Positions 28,820-40,290 of a stretch of DNA of 64,000 nucleotides are shown piece by piece. The notes beneath the pieces are model-generated. The model saw only the letters and a program-made list of their open reading frames with translations, made no database searches and was not told the DNA's origin. This DNA comes from Paraphysomonas bandaiensis (taxonomy: Eukaryota; Chrysophyceae). Position numbers and translations under genes: made by a program. Each line of letters opens with the position of its first letter. The stretch's first letter is position 1. The stretch spans positions 175,005-239,004 of the forward strand of contig CBFFRP010000125.1 of the NCBI GenBank assembly GCA_965644295.1, read 5' to 3'.

Positions 28820-29147
28820 CGTGAGGACATTGTACTGTAGAAAATACACTGCTATTACATGAACACTAAGATGTCAACTGGTGAATTTCCAAAACTATGC
28901 ACTTGATCCAAGCAGAGATGTTGATGCAATGATGAGAAAGACCATCCACTCATGCCAGTCGTTCGCTCATTCACAAAGTATACAGCGTTGTACAGTAGGG
29001 TATACGGTGGTCACTGTGACCTTGTAGCTTGACAGTTCAGGCAGCTAGCTATGAAATACCTGCCGGTCATATCCCTCACTGATTAAGTATATAACATAAC
29101 GGCAAGACCATTCTGCATACAACTCCTCACATTTTTTAAAAAGAGGG
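28820..29147. promoter_or_regulatory. Divergent intergenic region, YrhK-like and MFS genes
   Basis: 328 bp between opposed start codons. No motif could be assigned. Confidence 0.4.
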
Positions 29148-30810
29148 ATGAAAACAAAGCCCCCAGATCCAGACACTGTATCTAATCCTCTCCACTCGCT
29201 CAGTGATGGTGATGCGTGTGGGGAGGAGAGGACGCTTGATGATGTGCTAGAGAGCCTACCGTTAGGGTGGTACCACTACAGACTACTCATCATATGTGGT
29301 CTTTCTTTTATGGCAGACGGTATGGAAGTGTCTTTGCTCAGTTTCATATCCACCTGTGCGGGCATAGAGTGGGGTCTAGGGGACAGTGAGAGGGCGCTCA
29401 TAACGAGTATAGTGTTTGCGGGGGAACTCATTGGAAGCATATGTTTTGGTCCAATAGCGGATAACTTTGGCCGACGCGTGGCGTTTATGATAGGTTGTAG
29501 CTTGATAACGGTGCTAGGTATCATGAGCGGGATGTCTCCCAATTATACCTTTCTGCTAGTGTGTCGAGCTATCGTCGGATTTGGTGTAGGTGGTGTTACC
29601 GTTCCTTTTGACCTATTAGCAGAGTTCCTTCCGAACCAGCACAGAGGAAGGTTTTTGATTTATATCGAGGCATTGCTTTCTAGATATGCTGTATCTGGTT
29701 CTGACATGTAATATCAGGCGTTTTGGACATTCGGTTCGATGTTCGTAGCAGCAGCAGCATGGATTTTTCTCCCTACGGGAGGTTGGCGAATGCTCACCCT
29801 TATCACTGCCATTCCCGTGACGTTGTCCTGCATCGCTGCCATATTGTACCTTCCAGAGAGTCCTCGTTGGCTCGTTGTGCGAGGGAAGACAGAGCGTGCG
29901 GCTGAAATTGTTCGACATGCGGCGGCTGTCAATTGCATATCCCTTCCTCCATTCAGGCTCAAGGGAGACTCAGTGCCGGAGGAGTACGTTCCACTGACAT
30001 CTTTTTTAAAACCGGATCAGCGGTCCCTTTCCATTCCTTTGTGGACAGTGTGGGCATGCTTCGGGTTTACGTGAGTAACTCATACTTTACAGTAACGACA
30101 TATTTAATTGTGATAATAGGTATTACGGCGTTATTATGTTTGTGGCTCGAATTTTTGGTTCTTCAGAAAGCTCTTCAAGCTGTGAATTCAATTACCAGGC
30201 TATATTCGTATCAGCAGCCTCGGAATTAGGGGGGGTGATATTGACCGCTCTACTTATTGACAGGTGTGGACGGGTGGGAACGCAGGCGGGTATGTACGCC
30301 GTCGCTGGTGCGGGTATGCTCTGCATGGGCATCACAATGCCACCACCTCCCCTATCTGTGTTTTCAATCCTGGCTCGGTTGGCGATCATGGGTGCCTCGT
30401 CAGCTACCTGGGTGGCTACTCCTGAGCTTTTCCCGACGCACCTAAGGGCTACTGGGCATGCAGTAGCTAGTAGCGTGGCACGGGTTGGTGCATTTCTTGC
30501 CCCGTTTTTAGTCGACCATGATGCCGCCCCGAATATCTTGATAGGTGCTATACTAGCCGGTGTCAATATTATCGCCATGTTATCAACTTTCATGCTTCCA
30601 GAGACTTCTGGAAAACACTTGGATGATACAAAGATGACTAAGCGCAATGCCGAGAAGCCTCAGCGGCTAATCGACAAGGCAAATGCTAGAGTCATATTTG
30701 CTATAGAGAGTAGCGAACACAGCGCAGTATCGCAGGAGGGTCATAGTACATGTGAAAACGCCGACATTGAAGAAATTTCGTCGAATGAAGCGTATCGCGA
30801 TAGTGGTTAA
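29148..30810 (+). CDS. MFS transporter, SVOP/SV2-like
   Basis: Twelve-helix secondary transporter of the major facilitator superfamily. Exons: 29148-29669, 29718-30070, 30120-30810. N-terminal half: GWYHYRLLIICGLSFMADGM, the loop motif DNFGRRVAF, then the helix with VGFGVGGVTVPFDL and FLPNQHRGRFL. Middle: PESPRWLVVRGK. C-terminal half: DRCGRVGTQ and PELFPTHLRATGHAVASSVA. These are the SVOP-type signatures. The first intron is odd: for the usual 'RGRFLIYIEAFWTFGSM' the donor must be GC (ATCGAG|GCATTG..CAG). A GT donor 27 bases further on would insert LLSRYA into a helix. The second intron is a normal GTGAGT..TAG. The substrate cannot be inferred. The 3' end has been tandemly duplicated. Confidence 0.88.
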
Positions 30811-31525
30811 TTGTGATATATTTATGTGTACATTTTACCGCTATGAGATTTTTAATGCGTAAAAATGTCTTTATGGCTCTTTCAATTGTATAATACGACA
30901 TTTGATGTTATATGCAGTAATAAATAGAGAGTAAATGACGATCCTAGGGCCAAACCTACTCAAATTGCTTAATTGTTTACTTGCAGTAATAGGAATATTG
31001 GACGCCTTTGTTACGGAATCGTAAATAATAAAATATCGTATGTAACTGGGAAATAAATATAATCACTTATGCCAGGAGAGATTGGTAAGTACTTATGAAC
31101 ATGACTTCTTCACTCGTGAAAGCCAATGAAGTCATCGAAGTCATTCAGTAGAGCGAATGAAGCGTATCGCGATAGTGGTCAATAGTGATATATTTATGTG
31201 TACATTTTACCGCTATGAAATTTTTTATGCGTAAAAATGTCTTTATGGCTCTTTCAATTGTATAATACGACATTTGATGTTATATGCAGTAATAAATAGA
31301 GAGTAAATGACGATCCTAGGGCCAAACCTACTCAAATTGCTTAATTGTTTACTTGCAGTAATAGGAATATTGGACGCCTTTGTTACGGAATCGTAAATAA
31401 TAAAATATCGTATGTAACTGGGAAATAAATATAATCACTTATGCCAGGAGAGATTGGTAAGTACTTATGAACATGACTTCTTCACTCGTGAAAGCCAATG
31501 AAGTCATCGAAGTCATTCAGTAGAG
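30782..31525. repeat. 372-bp tandem duplication of the MFS 3' end
   Basis: 30782-31153 and 31154-31525 are consecutive copies differing at only a handful of bases. The unit begins in the last codons of the transporter (NEAYRDSG-stop) and covers its 3' flank. In copy 2 the stop codon TAA is CAA followed by TAG. The near identity implies a recent event. Confidence 0.93.
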
Positions 31526-32335
31526 AAGTGAAGGAAGATGAGCGCCATCACTCATACCTCATAGCATATAAAGAACTCCAGATTCGAGATGTCTTGTAGA
31601 TCATAGAGTGAGTAATACCCACAACTTCATTTATTAGAATATGGATCTTATTCTATTATATTTAGTATGTCACTTGAAGACAATGTACGAGAATACAGTG
31701 AAATATCCATAGTGATGTACAAATGCTGTGAGAAGTGAGAAATAGTTTGAGAAACTGAAATAGTTTGATCTTTCAAGATATGTTTAGTAACGAGGGGTTC
31801 ACATAGTATGGAGGACATTATGCATGGAACTAAATGAGTTTGTGTTGTTTATTACAACTTCATGTAAACGATATTAATAAATCTATCTAGTCTAACGATA
31901 AATTCTCTCTGAGATCTAGTTAAGAATGAGCAATTTCCAACATCATGGACCCCCTCCTCCCCATAGCACTCACAGGGGACCCATCGCTATATATTTGTAA
32001 GACTTGTAAGACTTGTAAGCTATAGATAGGCTCGATAGTCATACACCTACTCCTGTGTTAAGTAGATATGTATATAATATGAGCTTATTGTTATGTTTGA
32101 ATGCTTTTTTTAATGCTCTGGTGTCATATGGTATCTTAGACAGTCACAGTGTATTCAATGATATAAGAACGACAAGATTGAATCAAAATTGACTAGGTTG
32201 CGTCATTTATTACCAAAAATAGTGTGACTGGGTAACTCAACCAACTAAACTAGGTTGAATAATATATCCCTTATATATTACTATACACTATACTCTTCAT
32301 CGCTGCGTTGCCCATCAGGTAAAACTGGAATATCA
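31526..32335. other. Intergenic, no gene seen
   Basis: AT-rich. Contains a small direct repeat 'gacttgtaagacttgtaagc' near 32000. No exon or RNA structure recognised. Confidence 0.55.
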
Positions 32336-32352
32336 TCTATAAGTTCAGAAGT

Positions 32353-32646
32353 CAGGTACCTACAGGTCTTTTGTCTTCTATCTGGCAACGAGAAACACTA
32401 CCTATAGACAGTGCCTAAGCCTTCGATACCTATAGGTGGGACTTGAGGTACCTATAGGTCTATAGGTAGTAGGTAGGCCCCTAACTTTTATCACCTATAG
32501 GCAGGGTAGCTAGGTATTATACCTATATACTTATAGGTGGTGACAGCTAAGCATCTACCTATAGGTAGGGTCATTAGTCATTACTATAGGTGGGTACCTA
32601 TAGGTAGGTAGAGAGACCTATAGGTACCGAATTCGCCCCACCGATG
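32353..32646. repeat. Second ACCTATAGGT palindrome array
   Basis: About six exact CCTATAGG copies plus variants in some 290 bp. The right end runs into 'cgccccaccgatgc', matching the right-hand CCACCGATG end of the 26.4-27.3 kb array. The left CATCGGTGG end was not found, so this copy may be truncated. The flank just beyond (32645-32700) weakly resembles the hAT relics. Confidence 0.75.
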
Positions 32647-32793
32647 CAATGCCGAACAAGCTTTCTACAAACGACGTTACAGTATTGGATAGGAGAGGAA
32701 TTAGAAAATACGACACATAAGTTATTGTTCTATACAGATTTCTGCTAGCAGATATGAGACTAGAGGTACTACGATATAAACAAGGCTGGTAGG

Positions 32794-33889
32794 CTAATAA
32801 CGCTTAATTTTGCAGTTGGACCGTATTAGTTTGAATGCCTCCGCATTGTGATAAGGACACCCTGTCTGTGGGTCTACGTATTTTGCAGGCAACCCAGTCA
32901 CAACACATGTCTGTAAGAATAAAATTCAGAGATTAAATACACACAAAGAATGGGTACCTTATGTGAGGGAGGTTCACATGAACGTTTATCAAAGATAGTG
33001 GGCCATCTCGACTCTGCAAAGGTAACAGTATTGTAGGCACCGCGGCGTGATAGTAGCGTCGTCTTATCTGTAGCAGGGCCCTTGCTCACCCTGTCGCTCT
33101 TAGCACGCTCCTCCTCAGCAATCTGCTGACTCGTCAACCATTTGGCATTTGTCACCTGAAATCATATTCTGAGTAAGGCGCTGCAGGTAAACTCTTTCGC
33201 AAACAACTATTCCGTCTACTACGTACCTCTGTGTCCAGGGCCTCGAGTAACAAGTCTTTCTGAGTAAACTCTCTCTTAGGAAGTGGTGGACGAGGAGTTG
33301 TCTTGGGCTTTGCAGATTGTGCTTCTTTCCTTGCACTTTCTTGAGCAGCTGTTTTTGATTGAGTGGAGTGTCGCAACTTCATCGCGATCACATCAGCCGA
33401 CCCTGCACTCTCAACACGTCTCGCTTTAGGCTTCACAGCCTTTGCTATATCAAAAGGAATCATCAATTAACACTACATCAACACAAACCTACGTTTCGTA
33501 AAAGTTGCTCGAGGAACGGGCTCTCGATAGGTGTTTCTCTTATCCACCTAACACACAAAGTCAACATATCGACGAACACACAATCATTCACACCCAATCA
33601 TACAACACATATGCGAATATACAACTAAAAGTAACCCCACCTTCTTCCTCTTTTCGGCCCGCTTCAACTCACCCTCTTCATCGTCACTGCTCTCATCGTC
33701 TTCACTCTCGTTGAAATCCGAGTCGAAAACATCCGGCTTGACCTCCTCTTCGGAATACGACTCCGCCCCACTACTGTCCTCGTCATCCCTCCACACGTCA
33801 TGTTCCCAGAACGCCTTATCTTTCTCTAAATCCTCACCAACTAATTCGTTTATTCTCTTTCCTCGTGTAGCGCGCTTTCCGATTATCAT
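32794..33889 (-). CDS. VPS72: VPS72/YL1, SWR1/SRCAP chromatin-remodelling subunit
   Basis: Histone H2A.Z-binding subunit of the SWR1/SRCAP-type remodeller; nuclear. Exons: 33889-33641, 33547-33493, 33444-33227, 33155-32958, 32910-32794. The start MIIGKRATRGKRINELV leads to an acidic segment (EDDESSDDEEGEL), typical of the H2A.Z-H2B binding part of YL1. The second exon reads YREPVPRATFTK, a YL1 signature. The last exon is the YL1_C domain: CVVTGLPAKYVDPQTGCPY and NAEAFKLIR. All splice phases agree. The protein is about 278 residues, shorter than human VPS72 but complete in layout. The gene diverges from SDHAF4 with the (ACAT)n tract between them. Confidence 0.93.
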
Positions 33890-34094
33890 TGTGCACTGTA
33901 TTATGCACTCTTAAGTTGTACAGCACTAAATCAGGCCAATATATTTCACGCCACAAAGAGTAAGATATATCCGGATGCTAAGGAAAGGTAAACTCATGCA
34001 GCATACACTTGAGTTGGTCGTCCGCCACTGTAAAATACAAGAATTAATTGTTGGATGTGGTATTCCTCTAAATATTATTGCAACAACTTCTTTT

Positions 34095-34618
34095 ATACAT
34101 ACATACATACATACATACATACATACAAACATACATACATACATACATACATACATACATACATACATACATACATACATACATACATACATACATACAT
34201 ACATACATACATACATACATACAAACATACATACATACATACATACATACATACATACATACATACATACATACATACATACATACATACATACATACAT
34301 ACATACATACATACATACATACATACATACATACATACATACATACATACATACATACATACATACATACATACATACATACATACATACATACATACAA
34401 ACATACATACATACATACATACATACATACATACATACATACATACATACATACATACATACATACATACATACATACATACATACATACATACATACAT
34501 ACATACATACATACATACATACATACATACATACATACATACATACATACATACATACATACATACATACATACATACATACATACATACATACATACAT
34601 ACATACATACATACATAC

Positions 34619-34649
<31 letters not shown>

Positions 34650-34711
34650 CATACATACATACATACATACATACATACATACATACATACATACATACAT
34701 ACATACATACA

Positions 34712-34745
<34 letters not shown>

Positions 34746-34752
34746 CATACAT
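34095..34752. repeat. (ACAT)n microsatellite, about 655 bp
   Basis: More than 160 tetranucleotide units with only a few interruptions (ACAAACAT near 34126, 34221 and 34398; ACTTAC at 34618). The repeat contains no stop codon in any frame, so it creates long meaningless reading frames (YIHT or MYVC repeats). It ends about 75 bp before the SDHAF4 start codon. Confidence 0.98.
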
Positions 34753-34826
34753 GGAAGAAAGTAAGTTGGTGTATCGATCACTTCTCTGTTACATTGTGGG
34801 GGTACGTAGTTATTTTATCTGGAGGG

Positions 34827-35129
34827 ATGAATATTATTAGTCGGACCAGTAGTAGGGTTTTAGTGCGGAAGTCGCCTTCTGTGCAGTTCAGGGCACTGCC
34901 TCTGTTCAAATTGCAATTAAGGCACCACATTATTTCGCCTACCCCCACTGCTATAATGGATTCAAAGTTGAAAGCAAAGGGAGTAGATGATGACGAGGAA
35001 GATATGGAAGATATGTTTGTTCAAGGTCCTATGGGCGTTGAATGGGGAGGTCCTACACGAGGCGGCCGTCGTCCTGAACCTACCAGATATGGCGATTGGG
35101 AGAGGAAAGGGCGCGCAACTGATTTTTAG
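34827..35129 (+). CDS. SDHAF4: SDHAF4, succinate dehydrogenase assembly factor
   Basis: Mitochondrial chaperone that helps flavinated SdhA join complex II. 100 residues from the ATG of MNIISRTSSRVLVRK; an N-terminus rich in Ser, Arg and hydrophobic residues without acidic ones is a plausible matrix-targeting presequence. The diagnostic C-terminus is VEWGGPTRGGRRPEPTRYG followed by DWERKGRATDF, matching the DUF1674/SDHAF4 consensus (GGP..PEPTRYGDWE.KGR..DF). Single exon. The family name is secure from this motif; the start is chosen because it gives the presequence and avoids translating the microsatellite, which is in frame upstream. Confidence 0.93.
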   Translation: MNIISRTSSRVLVRKSPSVQFRALPLFKLQLRHHIISPTPTAIMDSKLKAKGVDDDEEDMEDMFVQGPMGVEWGGPTRGGRRPEPTRYGDWERKGRATDF

Positions 35130-35950
35130 ATTATATTTAACAGCAGATCGATTTAGTTATTAATGTTAGTTAAATAAACATATTTATGACGTATATTTAT
35201 AACCTTATTGCAATCGGCGTAGTAAATATGGAATTGTGGGCTGACGGTTTTAATATATATGTGTGGTAGTGTATCTAAGTATGTAGAATGGCATAGTCCC
35301 CTTTCTTAATTAATAGGCTTCCTAGTCATATTTGTCAAACTGAAGGCAATACTATTGGTAGCTTGTCTGAGTGGTGTCAATACTGTTGCAATAGCAAAAC
35401 CCAGCTTCAGGAGTGCGTTTACGAAAAACCACTCTTATAGTATTCAGCTCCTGTATACTTACCTTGCATATAGTTTTATCATCACCAACCTCATGCACCT
35501 TGCCATAGAAATCAATGAGCCCTCAGAAATAGTATTATCCTTGCCATAGGAATCAATGAGCCCTCAGAAATAGTATTAACCACAATCGGGTTCAACAGAA
35601 CGCTCATACCAGAACCGAGCAAATATAAAAAATTAGAGATTTAAATTCAATATTCGGTTCGAACAGAAACAGTATTCCATCTTATATATGATAGTGACAA
35701 ACAGGATTTTTTGTCTCATTTTATACACACAGCATTCTAATCAGGTGCACTAGCAAGTGTTAAGCGCGATGTACATAAATGTGATAATGATGCCAGTGCG
35801 ACTACAATTTTTCACATTCATCGTCACATTTATATACAAATTTGAATACCTCGCAGTTGCTATTCCCTCAGTATTCTTCCATGGTAGGGGTATTTGCTGT
35901 AGCCATATTATAGAAATTTGTTGCAAGGGGCACAAGTCGGTTTCATTTGT
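35130..35950. other. Intergenic, no gene seen
   Basis: AT-rich. Contains a 44-bp tandem repeat around 35500-35580 ('aatcaatgagccctcagaaatagtatt' twice). No credible exon. Confidence 0.55.
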
Positions 35951-36365
35951 TGTGCAGATGTCTTTGGGTCTTGACGAATAAACAGTCAAGCATCCAGGAA
36001 CGGGCCCACCTGAAGGGCATCCAGGATTTTGGGGTGCCTGCTGTAGTCTAGCATTCGGGATAAGTTCATCACTTTAAGGATCCAAAAATTCGGAAGACAG
36101 CACATACATGTCTTCAGCAGGTGCATATCAATATTCTGCTCCCTCAGCAACGTCGGACTCGCACCTTTTAGTAGTGTTCTGGGGGATAAGTGCCGGAGAT
36201 ATTTCTCCGGGAAACTAATGTGAGCCGCATTTGTAGCCTGCAGATAGCGTTCTACCCACTCATAGCCGAGTGCCACTCTAATCAGTTTCCTTGTGTAGAC
36301 GTCTTTGGGCCCTGGCTAATAAACAGCCATCCAGGAATGGGCCCACCGGAAAGGTATTCTACTTG
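35951..36365. repeat. Dispersed repeat A, rearranged copy 4
   Basis: Blocks 'gtctttgggtcttgacgaataaac', 'gcatccagg', 'gggcccacctgaagggcatcc', 'tgcctgctgtagt' at 35958-36060, then 'cggactcgcaccttt', 'gtgccggagatatttctccggg', 'tgtgagccgcat' and again 'gtctttgggccctgg..aataaac' to 36330. The order is shuffled or partly duplicated relative to copies 1 and 3. Confidence 0.7.
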
Positions 36366-37139
36366 CTCACTGCATTTGCTTTGCGTGATTGATGCCGAGT
36401 AGAGATTCGCATTATTTTGCACCATTGTGGCCAATGACCGATGTAATGCGTCAAACTTTCCTCATGGGTCCGTGCAGTGGCAACATGACTAGACCTGTTA
36501 CATATGTCTTTCCACACGCCTTGGTTTATTCTGACAAGGATCTGTCATGGAAATATTAACAAGGATCTGGCACTGTTTTCCAAGCAGTAACAGGTACATT
36601 TGTGTGACAACTAGATTAGGAAAGATCGTACAATTATATCATACATTATACTAGTTCCTATCTAGTTCACATCATTTTAATTTCTATTTACAAACTCTAA
36701 CCGTTTTTTAGAGAGATGAGCATACTGATGTTAACCGCGTTTACAAATGCGTTCACCACTTTATTGAGAAGTGAGAAGCAAGTAAATAGCGCTCTATACA
36801 TATCGATATCGAGGTAAAATGTATGACGTATGACTGCAAGCTCCTACGATGGGGGAGACCGTACTTAAATTCCAGTCACCAGCCAGTTATAAAAGAAAAA
36901 AGCAGCACTGGACAAGTTAAAATTCATAATTTATAATACATAAGTCATTAATGGAAATTACTACTAGCACTACGGGTAAGTTATACTAAAATAGCTTGCA
37001 TATATCACATCAGGTAAAATAAGACGTCGCTAGAAACATGACACGTGTAGCAATGAATCCGAATAAGAATAAATAGAAAAAATTCCAGGAAAAATACCGT
37101 ACATACAGGCTGAAACGGAGAAACAGGGCCAGAATAAAA
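36366..37139. repeat. Intergenic with a repeat shared with 40.8 kb
   Basis: 36418-36480 ('ccattgtggccaatgacc.atgtaatgcgtcaa.ctttcctcatgggtccgtg') is the reverse complement of 40845-40900. The rest, to 37139, shows nothing recognisable. Confidence 0.55.
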
Positions 37140-37698
37140 CTATCGTACACGCATGCCTGTCAGCCTGTTGCCACAGAGTGGTGGTTGATCAGTTATCCAC
37201 TCTACTGCTGCATGCTCAAACGCGTCACTAAAACTCATTTCATCAGGAGATGTACCAGGAGCATACGCCATGGTTAATAAACCTTCTTGGCGTCCACTCT
37301 CCGGCATTACTGAAATTATTTTGGGCGGAGAAGCAAAGCTACCAGTGTACATAGCATTGTTGTTCGACTGGATGACCACAGAAATACCACACCTAATACA
37401 AGTATATCATCACCCCAAAGGAAATTGTATCAAGCACACACCTTGTCCGCACGGTACAAGTGTCATTGGAGTCCAACTTGAGGTTAGATTCTTTCAGTCT
37501 GTCAAGGAAAGACGCCAAGTTTTCCTTATCAGTAGCCGACTCCAAGAAATGAGTCAAGCGATATCCTCTCGGGCTTGAGAATGACCCTAAAATATTATTG
37601 CATGCATAAGTGCTATAGACGATTACTGCATTCGCTCCAGTAAGTGCAATGAGATTGCCACGATATAGCACACGAGCAGCCGGACGAAACTCGCTCAT
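37140..37698 (-). CDS. Hypothetical protein, two exons
   Basis: No family recognised. Exon 1 runs from the ATG at 37698 (MSEFRPAARVLYRG) to about 37435; exon 2 is 37367-37140 and ends RLTGMRVR. Joining after TRC gives a continuous frame into SNNNAMYTGSFASPP; the donor could be any of three overlapping GTs and is not settled. Exon 1 has a hydrophobic stretch (LIALTGANAVIVYSTYA). Protein of about 165 residues. Supported as a gene mainly by two frames with splice-like borders in a plausible order. Confidence 0.5.
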
Positions 37699-38340
37699 TA
37701 TGCTCAACCAGATTCGTACACTACACTACTGGGTTCGATAGATCGTACGATCTGGTATAAAAGTAATATAGTGGGTGAATATAATTCAACACCGAAGACG
37801 ACTGGTTAAGGTGTTCGAAGAATACTACAAATGAATACACCTATAATTGTGTGGGATTGGAATGACAGGCATTCTCCATCCACCAACATTTACTGCGATC
37901 TAGATCTAAAAAAAGTCTAGAGCATTGTTTTTTTTAATATGGAGTATATACGATTCGTAGTATACTGCTGTGTGTACATATGTACGAATATGCTGCTGTA
38001 GAATGCTGTAGTCCAATGATATAGGCAGCGTATCTCATCCGTATGCATCTTATTTTTCGGGAATAAAATGAAGCAAAAATAGTCTATATAACTGCAGTAT
38101 AACTATGGCTGGAATACACATAATTGTTGTCTCAATATTAGAGGCATCTTTGAACAAAAATATACGAAGGATGCCGATACGTCTGCTGTAGACAGAGCAG
38201 AGGTTGAGATCGCAACACAACAGTGCGGCATAATATCCACGTCCACTGTAAGCTCACGATACGGATAAGGAGTGCTGTGCACTAAAATTATTTACTAATT
38301 TCCAGACTAGAATAAGAAAGTTCATCTATCCACTGCCTCA
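37699..38340. promoter_or_regulatory. Divergent intergenic region, hypothetical and YaaA-like genes
   Basis: 642 bp between opposed start codons. Nothing specific seen. Confidence 0.35.
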
Positions 38341-39381
38341 ATGATTTGTGTTCTTTCTCCTGCGAAAACGATGATTCGTGCTTCCGATCTCCCAAGTCTC
38401 TGTCTCCCAGATAGATCCGTTCCAGCGCTCCTAGAACAAGCCCAGATGGTGGGGAGAGTATTGAAAGCGAAGACGAAAAAGGAGCTCAAGACACTTTGTG
38501 GTGTATCCGATAATTTATCGTCTCATGTGAAGAGCTTGTGCGATAATTTTGTGTTTTTCTCGGATGTCAAAACCGCAACCACTGACATATGTGAGCGTGA
38601 TAAAGAGCACTTCAATCAGGCCGCCCTCATGTTCAATGGTCCTGCATTTCAAGGTCTTGATGCCAAAAGTCTGTCAGGAAATGATGCTTTCCTTTTACAG
38701 AAGCATTTGCGCATTCTCACAGGTCTCTATGGGCCTGTACGTCCGGCTGACTTCATTCAAGAACATCGACTGTGTATGGGTACCAAGCTGGAAGTAAATG
38801 GCGAGAAGGATTTATATTCGTTTTGGCGAGATAGTATAGCTAATGAAATTGTAGCGGACCTAATGGCCCAACAAGAGCAAATTAACACGAAAAGGAAAAA
38901 AAGTAAGGGAAATAGCTCTATGGAACATGTACCATCTCCATTACTACTCATCAATTGTGCCTCTCAAGAGTATTTTAAATCCATCTCCCCACACCTCCCA
39001 TCTGAAGTAGGAGTAGAACGAACTATACCTTTGCGTATAGTTGAATGTGTTTTTCTCGACGGTGGGATGATCAAGTCCGCATTTGCTAAACGTGCTCGAG
39101 GCCTGATGGCCCGTTATGTATGTATTCACGGTGATGTTATTTCATGTGGTAGCGATGAAGCTGTTGATAAAATTAAAGAATTTGATTATGAGGGGTACAG
39201 CTTCAGTGAGCGTGATAGTACTTCCGACAGATTGGTGTTCACTCGAGCGAAACCTCCATCCTCGGCGGCAACAAAAGCTTCGAATTACAAAATGGAGAAG
39301 TCTACTGCAGGTGAAGGCCGAGGGGCCAAGAGACAGGCAACGAAGGTAGCAAATGAAAAGCGAAAATTGACGAAGCGGTAA
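38341..39381 (+). CDS. YaaA-like (UPF0246) protein
   Basis: Homologue of bacterial YaaA, which limits oxidative DNA damage in E. coli by reducing free iron and binds DNA. Single exon, 346 residues. The N-terminus MICVLSPAKTM matches the family start (M..(L/I)SPAK). Later motifs are QAALMFNGPAFQGLDA and LTGLYGPVRPADFIQEHRL, the family's GlyLeuTyrGly and Pro-rich segment, and NCASQEYFKSI. Two additions are not in the bacterial protein (about 257 residues): a Lys-rich insert (NTKRKKSKGNSSMEHV) and a basic tail of about 60 residues ending KRKLTKR. The tail suggests a nuclear or nucleic-acid location; that is inference. No targeting peptide for an organelle is seen. Confidence 0.85.
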   Translation: MICVLSPAKTMIRASDLPSLCLPDRSVPALLEQAQMVGRVLKAKTKKELKTLCGVSDNLSSHVKSLCDNFVFFSDVKTATTDICERDKEHFNQAALMFNGPAFQGLDAKSLSGNDAFLLQKHLRILTGLYGPVRPADFIQEHRLCMGTKLEVNGEKDLYSFWRDSIANEIVADLMAQQEQINTKRKKSKGNSSMEHVPSPLLLINCASQEYFKSISPHLPSEVGVERTIPLRIVECVFLDGGMIKSAFAKRARGLMARYVCIHGDVISCGSDEAVDKIKEFDYEGYSFSERDSTSDRLVFTRAKPPSSAATKASNYKMEKSTAGEGRGAKRQATKVANEKRKLTKR

Positions 39382-40139
39382 AATATGAAACATATAAAAC
39401 TTTAAAATTGCTATTCAAGCTGATTGGGTGCTTACTTTCATGGCTCAGTAGCTACAATAGCTATAAGTGATTGCGCCTGAAGTATGATTTGTAGTCTTGA
39501 CAGTTGTATCTAACATGAAATGTTTTACGTATTAGAGAATATACCATGTGGGTACATACAAGTGTAGTAGTAAGCATTGAGTATAGTCCTGTGTACTGTG
39601 TACCTGATGGCTTACTAATTACGAATGGACTTTGATTACAAGTTTAAATATTCCTTATCAAATATGAAGAAAAGTACAATTCAAGATGGCAAGGGACATA
39701 ATTTTACAGACCTCGACTTTTAATGCAAACGTTATGAGTAATGAACACAGCAATGTAAAACGTGAATAACGACGTATAACAATGTCATAACAACTATCAC
39801 ACGTGCAACGGAACAATTTGATATGATTTGTCTGTCAATGACGATCGTTATAATGACGATCATTAATCCTCAACAGATACTATCATTAATTCAGTTTTTG
39901 TGATAATATAATATTTCATTGAACAATATAATTCACTATCGTATTATAATATATATTAAGATGGATCTCTATAATATCAGTTGAGTAGGAACAAATGGAA
40001 ACCTTAATAAATAGGCTTAAAATGACACAGTCTGGTGAGAGGTATATTATACTCAAAAATAATAATTATTGATCAAAAGCGTCAAATTTTGGCATTTTAA
40101 AATTAATTGACTTCAATAATTTATGTTATAGCTTTCTTT
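39382..40139. other. AT-rich intergenic sequence
   Basis: No gene seen. Contains the local inverted repeat 'tgacgatcgttataatgacgatca' at 39839-39862. Confidence 0.5.
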
Positions 40140-40290
40140 ACTATAGAGTCTCAAACCGAAAGATGCCGATTTTCACGCAGATACATCAACATTTATTTCA
40201 AGGTGTCAATAATGTGTCATTCGCTTCTTGCAAATATCCGCCATAACAATCATCGTAACGTCTAAAAACAACCTCTCACGAACAATATTC
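40140..40290 (-). mobile_element. hAT transposase relic, C-terminal part
   Basis: The reverse complement reads 'gacaccttgaaata.atgttgatgtatctgcgtgaaaatcggcatcttt', close to 44222-44270 in the 43.4-kb relic ('gacaccttgaaatattgatgtttctgcgtgcgaatcagcatcttt'). That piece encodes HLEILMFLRANQHLW there, the hAT dimerisation signature. Frames are broken here. Confidence 0.65.

Noticed and set aside
32645-32700. Another hAT relic next to the second palindrome array
   Set aside because: The similarity ('gttcggca', 'cgtttgtagaaagcttgtt') is too short to claim.
33926-35129. Reading frames of 200-380 codons made of YIHT or MYVC repeats
   Set aside because: They are translations of the (ACAT)n microsatellite, which has no stop in any frame. 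Only the last 100 codons on the plus strand (SDHAF4) are real.
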